Below are positions 60,632-64,000 of a stretch of DNA of 64,000 bases, piece by piece. The notes beneath the pieces were generated by a model. It had not been told where the DNA came from, made no database searches, and worked only from the letters and a program-made list of their open reading frames with translations. Positions within the stretch are counted from its first letter, which is position 1; the number at the start of each line of letters is the position of its first letter. The stretch is from contig NZ_CP097269.1 in assembly GCF_028473645.1 (NCBI RefSeq), positions 1,434,001 through 1,498,000 of the forward strand, given 5' to 3'. The DNA comes from Acidovorax sp. GBBC 1281 (GTDB lineage: Bacteria; Pseudomonadota; Gammaproteobacteria; Burkholderiales; Burkholderiaceae_C). The position numbers and the translations under genes are program-made.

Positions 60632-60907
60632 ATGAAGAACTCTCTCGTTCTGGCTGCTCTGGTCGCCTCCGTCGCTCTCGCCGCTTGCGGCAAGAAGGAA
60701 GAAGCCGCTGCACCGGCTCCCGCTCCTGTGGAAGCACCCGCACCAGCACCGGCTCCCGCTCCCGTGGTGACGCCTGCTGCTTCCGACGCAGCCCCTGCCA
60801 TGACCGCTCCCGCTTCCGACGCGGCTTCCGCTCCCGCGGGCGACGCTGCCAAGGCCGCTGCCGACGCCGCTGCTGCAGCCGCTGCCGGCGCTTCCACCGC
60901 CAAGTAA
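60632..60907 (+). CDS. Small Ala/Pro-rich lipoprotein
   Basis: A 91-residue lipoprotein from the ATG at 60632 (MKNSLVLAALVASVALAAC), with lipobox LAAC, then GKKEEAAAPAPAPVE. The rest is almost only Ala, Pro, Val, Asp, Ser and Lys (APAPAPAPVVTPAASDAAP, GDAAKAAADAAAAAAAGAST), expected to be disordered or helical. Ribosome site aggaaaaac. It has its own promoter and a strong terminator, so it is monocistronic. Homologous low-complexity lipoproteins appear in related genomes as I recall. The function is unknown; a cell-wall-spacer or envelope role is speculation. Confidence 0.8.
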   Translation: MKNSLVLAALVASVALAACGKKEEAAAPAPAPVEAPAPAPAPAPVVTPAASDAAPAMTAPASDAASAPAGDAAKAAADAAAAAAAGASTAK

Positions 60908-60951
60908 GCGATCGCTCCACCCGGTTTCGGCACACCGTGCCGGAGCCCGGC

Positions 60952-60985
60952 AAAAAGCCCCGTACCACCAGGTCGGGGCTTTTTT
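60952..60985 (+). terminator. Rho-independent terminator after the small lipoprotein gene
   Basis: AAAAAGCCCCG (60952-60962) pairs with CGGGGCTTTTT (60974-60984) around an 11-base loop and continues into TTTTTATT. It lies 45 bp after the stop. The A/T symmetry may also serve transcripts from the minus strand. Confidence 0.9.
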
Positions 60986-61080
60986 ATTGGGCGGGCCGTT
61001 GAAGTGGTTTCGCAGGGGTACGAGATGCGAGATGCCTTGCGGACCTCAAGGCGTTACCAAGTCCGCGGCCTGCCAAAAGA

Positions 61081-61860
61081 TCAGCCGCAGGCGATCCAGT
61101 CGGAGCCGGTGACCGGGTTGGCCACGTCCACGCGGGAGGTGTCCCATTCCAAGGCCGAGGCCAGCGCGGCCTGGGCCAGTTCGGGGCGGTTGTTCTGCGC
61201 GCTGAGGTGGGCCGCCACCACGCGGCTCAGCCCCGTGTGCTGCATAGCCCGCAGGATGTCGGCGGCCACGGTGTTGGCCAAGTGGCCGTAGAGGCCGCTG
61301 ATACGGCGCTTCAGGAACGCCGGGTAGCTGGAGACGGCGAGCAGATCGGGGTCGTGGTTGGATTCCAGCAGCAGCGCATGGCAGCCCTGGAGGTGGGCCA
61401 GCACATGGTCGGTGGCATGGCCCAGGTCGGTCAGCAGGCCGATGTGTGTCGCGCCGTCGCTGCAGCGCAGCTGCAGCGGCTCGCGGGCGTCGTGGGGCAC
61501 GGTGAAGGGCAGGGCCTCGAACGCGCCCAGATCGATGGGCACGCCGTCCTGCGCGATGTTCAGCAGCCCATCCAGGCCCGGCGCGCCGATGGCCGTGTAG
61601 GTGCCGTGGCTCATCCAGACCGGAATGCGGTGCCTGAGCACCAGCTTCTCCATGCAGCCCACGTGGTCTGAATGCTCGTGGGTGATGAACAGGGCGTCGA
61701 GGTCATCGATCGACAGCCCGGCGGCGGCCAGGCGCGATGCCAGTTGCCGTGGTCCCAGCCCGCAGTCGATGAGCAGCCGCCGCACCTGCGTGCCGCAGCG
61801 CCCCTCCACCACCGTGGCGTTGCCCGAACTGCCGCTGCCCAGGTTCTTGAAACGCAGCAC
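61081..61860 (-). CDS. MBL-fold metallo-hydrolase (YycJ/WalJ type)
   Basis: A 259-residue metallo-beta-lactamase-fold protein, GTG start at 61860 (LRFKNLGSGSSGNATVVEGR). The zinc motif FITHEHSDHVGCME is the HxHxDH set, later LLTDLGHATDH and LESNHDPDLL match the YycJ/WalJ group, linked to DNA replication or cell wall homeostasis. It starts 17 bp after the bamC stop, so the dapA-bamC-MBL order forms an operon seen in other beta-proteobacteria. An upstream long reading frame is a shadow of bamC. Confidence 0.88.
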   Translation of the reverse strand: MLRFKNLGSGSSGNATVVEGRCGTQVRRLLIDCGLGPRQLASRLAAAGLSIDDLDALFITHEHSDHVGCMEKLVLRHRIPVWMSHGTYTAIGAPGLDGLLNIAQDGVPIDLGAFEALPFTVPHDAREPLQLRCSDGATHIGLLTDLGHATDHVLAHLQGCHALLLESNHDPDLLAVSSYPAFLKRRISGLYGHLANTVAADILRAMQHTGLSRVVAAHLSAQNNRPELAQAALASALEWDTSRVDVANPVTGSDWIACG

Positions 61861-61877
61861 GCAGTCCCGGGCCCGGA

Positions 61878-62966
61878 TTACTTCAGGTCGTCCGTCAGCA
61901 CGCGCACGATGCGCTCGGCATTGGCCGACGTCTCGGGCGCACCGGCAGCATTCAGGATGGACACCGTGCTCTTGTTCTCGACGCTGCGCACCACGACGCG
62001 GTACTTGACCGGTGCCGCGGCATCCGACGAGCGGCCCAGCAGCTTGCCGAAGAAGCCGGGGTCCTTCTTCTCGGTGGGCTCGACGTAGCGTACGAAATAG
62101 ATGCCCTGGGCACGGTCGCGGTCTTCCACCGTGAAGCCGGTGCGGTCGAGCGCCAGGCCCACGCGGCGCCATGCACGGTCGAAGTTCTCGCCCAGTTCCA
62201 CCACGGGCACATTGCCCTGGCGTGCCATGCGAGCCGTGGGCACCTGCTGTGCGGGCGCGGCCGCGATGGCGCGGGACTGCTCCTGGCTCACGCCCAGCTT
62301 GACCATCAGGCGGCGCAGGAATTCGGTTTCCAGCTCCGGATCGACCGGGCGGGGCTGCCAGACGGTGCTTTCCTTCTGGGCGGAGGTGTAAACCTCGACC
62401 ATGCCGCGGTGGCTGATGAAGATCTCGGTGCTGCCGTTGGGGCCGCGCTCCAGGCGGGTGCGGAACTTGTCGCGCTCGCCGGTGGAGTAGACCGAGTCGA
62501 ACACCTTGCCGATGGTGGAGCGGATGATGTCCTGCGGCAGCTTGGCGCGGTTTTCGGCCCAGTCGGTTTCCATGATGCCGAGGTTGGCCTGGTCCTGCAC
62601 CAGCACGAAGCCGTTCTCGGTCCAGAAGTCGCGCACCGGGTCCCACAGGACGTCGGCGGGGCGGCTCACGACCAGCCAGCGCTGGTTGCCGTCGCGTTCG
62701 ATGCGCACGTCGCCAATGGTGCGCGTGGCCGCGTTCACGGCGCCCACGGGTTTTTGCGACTGGCCGGCCTCGAAGGCGGCTGCCGACACCACGCCACCCG
62801 GCACGGCGTAGCGCGAGTCGCGCGAGATCTGGCTCAGGTCCGGCGGCACCTCGAGCGTCGCGCCCTTGGTGGCGCTCTTGTAGTCGATCTTGTCATTCTC
62901 CAGGACGGAGCAGGCGGACAGGGCCATGGCAAGGCCCAGCAGGCCCAGGCGGTTGATAGCGTTCAC
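61878..62966 (-). CDS. bamC: Outer membrane protein assembly factor BamC
   Basis: Lipoprotein of the BAM complex that folds outer-membrane proteins. I choose the GTG at 62966 with aagaggat before it, giving 362 residues; an upstream ATG would add 14 residues before the signal. The signal VNAINRLGLLGLAMALSAC has lipobox LSAC, and the mature part opens SVLENDKIDYKSATKGATLEV with the BamC N-terminal motif. Two helix-grip-like domains (about 100-215 and 225-360) match NlpB/DapX. It lies 57 bp after dapA. Confidence 0.93.
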   Translation of the reverse strand: MNAINRLGLLGLAMALSACSVLENDKIDYKSATKGATLEVPPDLSQISRDSRYAVPGGVVSAAAFEAGQSQKPVGAVNAATRTIGDVRIERDGNQRWLVVSRPADVLWDPVRDFWTENGFVLVQDQANLGIMETDWAENRAKLPQDIIRSTIGKVFDSVYSTGERDKFRTRLERGPNGSTEIFISHRGMVEVYTSAQKESTVWQPRPVDPELETEFLRRLMVKLGVSQEQSRAIAAAPAQQVPTARMARQGNVPVVELGENFDRAWRRVGLALDRTGFTVEDRDRAQGIYFVRYVEPTEKKDPGFFGKLLGRSSDAAAPVKYRVVVRSVENKSTVSILNAAGAPETSANAERIVRVLTDDLK

Positions 62967-63023
62967 GCGGAAATCCTCTTTGGTGTCTGGGGAGAGCGGG
63001 GCAGGCAAGGCGGCGGGCCTGAA

Positions 63024-63917
63024 TTACAGCAGGCCGCTGGCGCGAAGGGCGGCTTCCACCACGGCTTCGTTGCCTTGGCTCAGCGGGGTCATGGGCAGGC
63101 GCATCGCGCCGCCGCACCGGCCCAGGCGGTGCATCGCCCACTTCACCGGAATCGGGTTGGCTTCGACGAACAGCTGCTTGTGGGTGGGCATGAGCTGGAA
63201 CTGGATTTCCATGGCGCGGCGCACATCGCCGGCCAGCGCGGCCACGCACAGTTCGTGCATGAGGCGCGGCGCCACGTTGGCGGTCACGCTGATGTTGCCC
63301 TGGCCGCCGCACAGCATGAGCGCCACGGCCGTCGGATCGTCGCCGGAGTACACGGCGAAGCCCTTGGGCACGTCGCGGATCAGCCACTGCGCGCGTTCGA
63401 TGTTGCCGGTGGCTTCCTTGATGCCGATGATGCCGGGCACCTGTGCCAGGCGCAGCACGGTGTCGTGCAGCATATCGGCCACGGAGCGGCCGGGCACGTT
63501 GTACAGCACGATGGGCAGGTCGCCCACCGCTTCGGCGATCGCCTTGAAGTGCTGGTACTGGCCCTCTTGCGTGGGCTTGTTGTAATAGGGCACGACCTGC
63601 AGTTGCGAGTCGGCGCCGACCTTCTTGGCGAAGCGGGCCAGCTCGATGGCCTCGGCCGTGGAGTTGGCGCCGCAGCCGGCCATGATGGGCACGCGCTTGG
63701 CGGCCTGCTCGACGGCCACGCGGATGATTTCGCAGTGTTCTTCGACGTTCACCGTGGGCGACTCGCCGGTGGTTCCCACCACGCCGATGCAGTCGGTGCC
63801 TTCGGCGACGTGCCAGTCGATCAGTTGGCGCAGGGTGGGGTAGTCCACGCTGCCGTCCTCGTGCATGGGGGTGACGAGGGCGACGATGCTTCCGGTGAGA
63901 GAGCTGGGAGGGGTCAT
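63024..63917 (-). CDS. dapA: 4-hydroxy-tetrahydrodipicolinate synthase
   Basis: Condenses pyruvate and aspartate semialdehyde in the lysine and diaminopimelate pathway. The ATG at 63917 ([19 protein letters not shown]) gives 297 residues, the family length; an ATG at 63947 would add ten. Motifs: [31 protein letters not shown] with the catalytic Tyr, LYNVPGRS, and Schiff-base Lys in [11 protein letters not shown]. It leads the operon followed by bamC. Confidence 0.97.
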   Translation of the reverse strand: MTPPSSLTGSIVALVTPMHEDGSVDYPTLRQLIDWHVAEGTDCIGVVGTTGESPTVNVEEHCEIIRVAVEQAAKRVPIMAGCGANSTAEAIELARFAKKVGADSQLQVVPYYNKPTQEGQYQHFKAIAEAVGDLPIVLYNVPGRSVADMLHDTVLRLAQVPGIIGIKEATGNIERAQWLIRDVPKGFAVYSGDDPTAVALMLCGGQGNISVTANVAPRLMHELCVAALAGDVRRAMEIQFQLMPTHKQLFVEANPIPVKWAMHRLGRCGGAMRLPMTPLSQGNEAVVEAALRASGLL

Positions 63918-64000
63918 GTCCGCGGTGGAAAACGGGTAAAGGAGCATTCTAACTAGAGCGGCGGTGCAAGCCGGTGGCGTGCCGGTGCGGCCCCCTCTTG

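Overview
The window is 64 kb of GC-rich, densely coding bacterial chromosome with no rRNA, tRNA, IS element, prophage or CRISPR array that I could recognise. Gene content points to a betaproteobacterium of the Comamonadaceae, most likely Acidovorax or a close relative: nuoLMN followed by a DUF2818 gene, several Bug-type (TctC) binding proteins, tandem LivK-type binding proteins, an IPTL-CTERM protein, and short dispersed AT-rich inverted repeats. The genus is an inference; no search was run.

Layout. 1-5.4 kb: end of the complex I operon (nuoL partial, nuoM, nuoN), a DUF2818 membrane protein and a frameshifted DUF1178 gene. 5.4-7.2 kb: an MsbA-like ABC exporter on the minus strand. 7.6-13.5 kb: a complete branched-chain amino acid or amide type ABC importer (livG, livF, two near-duplicate livK-like genes, livH, livM). 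13.6-17.9 kb (minus): an AttH/CrtC-like protein and a surface-protein group consisting of an IPTL-CTERM protein, a collagen-like Gly-X-Thr protein and a glycosyltransferase 9 bp after it. 18.1-23.7 kb (minus): MFS exporter, miaA, and a LolD-type ATPase with an FtsX-type permease, in overlapping order. 23.7-29.1 kb: a lipoprotein hydrolase, an 11-copy 10-bp tandem repeat before a glycerophosphodiester phosphodiesterase gene, a small beta-rich protein, and mutL.

29-36 kb: DedA protein, Tat-type hydrolase, glycine-zipper lipoprotein, cupin, amiC-tsaE, queG (divergent) and a cidA/lrgB-like pair. 36-43 kb: AEC transporter, then a LysR regulator diverging from an atypical aspartate-carbamoyltransferase-like gene, a TauE-like permease and a Bug protein (a candidate uncharacterised catabolic or uptake cluster), xerD and a second Bug protein. 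43-46 kb: two tandem EAL-HDOD signalling proteins. 46-50.8 kb: DUF455 protein, gamma carbonic anhydrase, hslO, a degenerate P-loop/zinc protein, ftsB and eno.

50.8-55 kb: the pyrG-kdsA-DUF1330 and eno-ftsB genes, all on the minus strand, are interrupted by a two-gene insert of visibly lower GC. It encodes a DUF3289-like protein followed, with a 20-bp overlap, by a five-helix membrane protein. Its layout resembles a secreted effector with its immunity protein, and it is the strongest candidate here for an undescribed system. 55-64 kb: coaBC, a small membrane protein, dut, a glycine-zipper lipoprotein, an FKBP isomerase, a RoxA-type ribosomal oxygenase, a small lipoprotein with its own promoter and terminator, and the cell-envelope/lysine operon dapA-bamC-MBL hydrolase.
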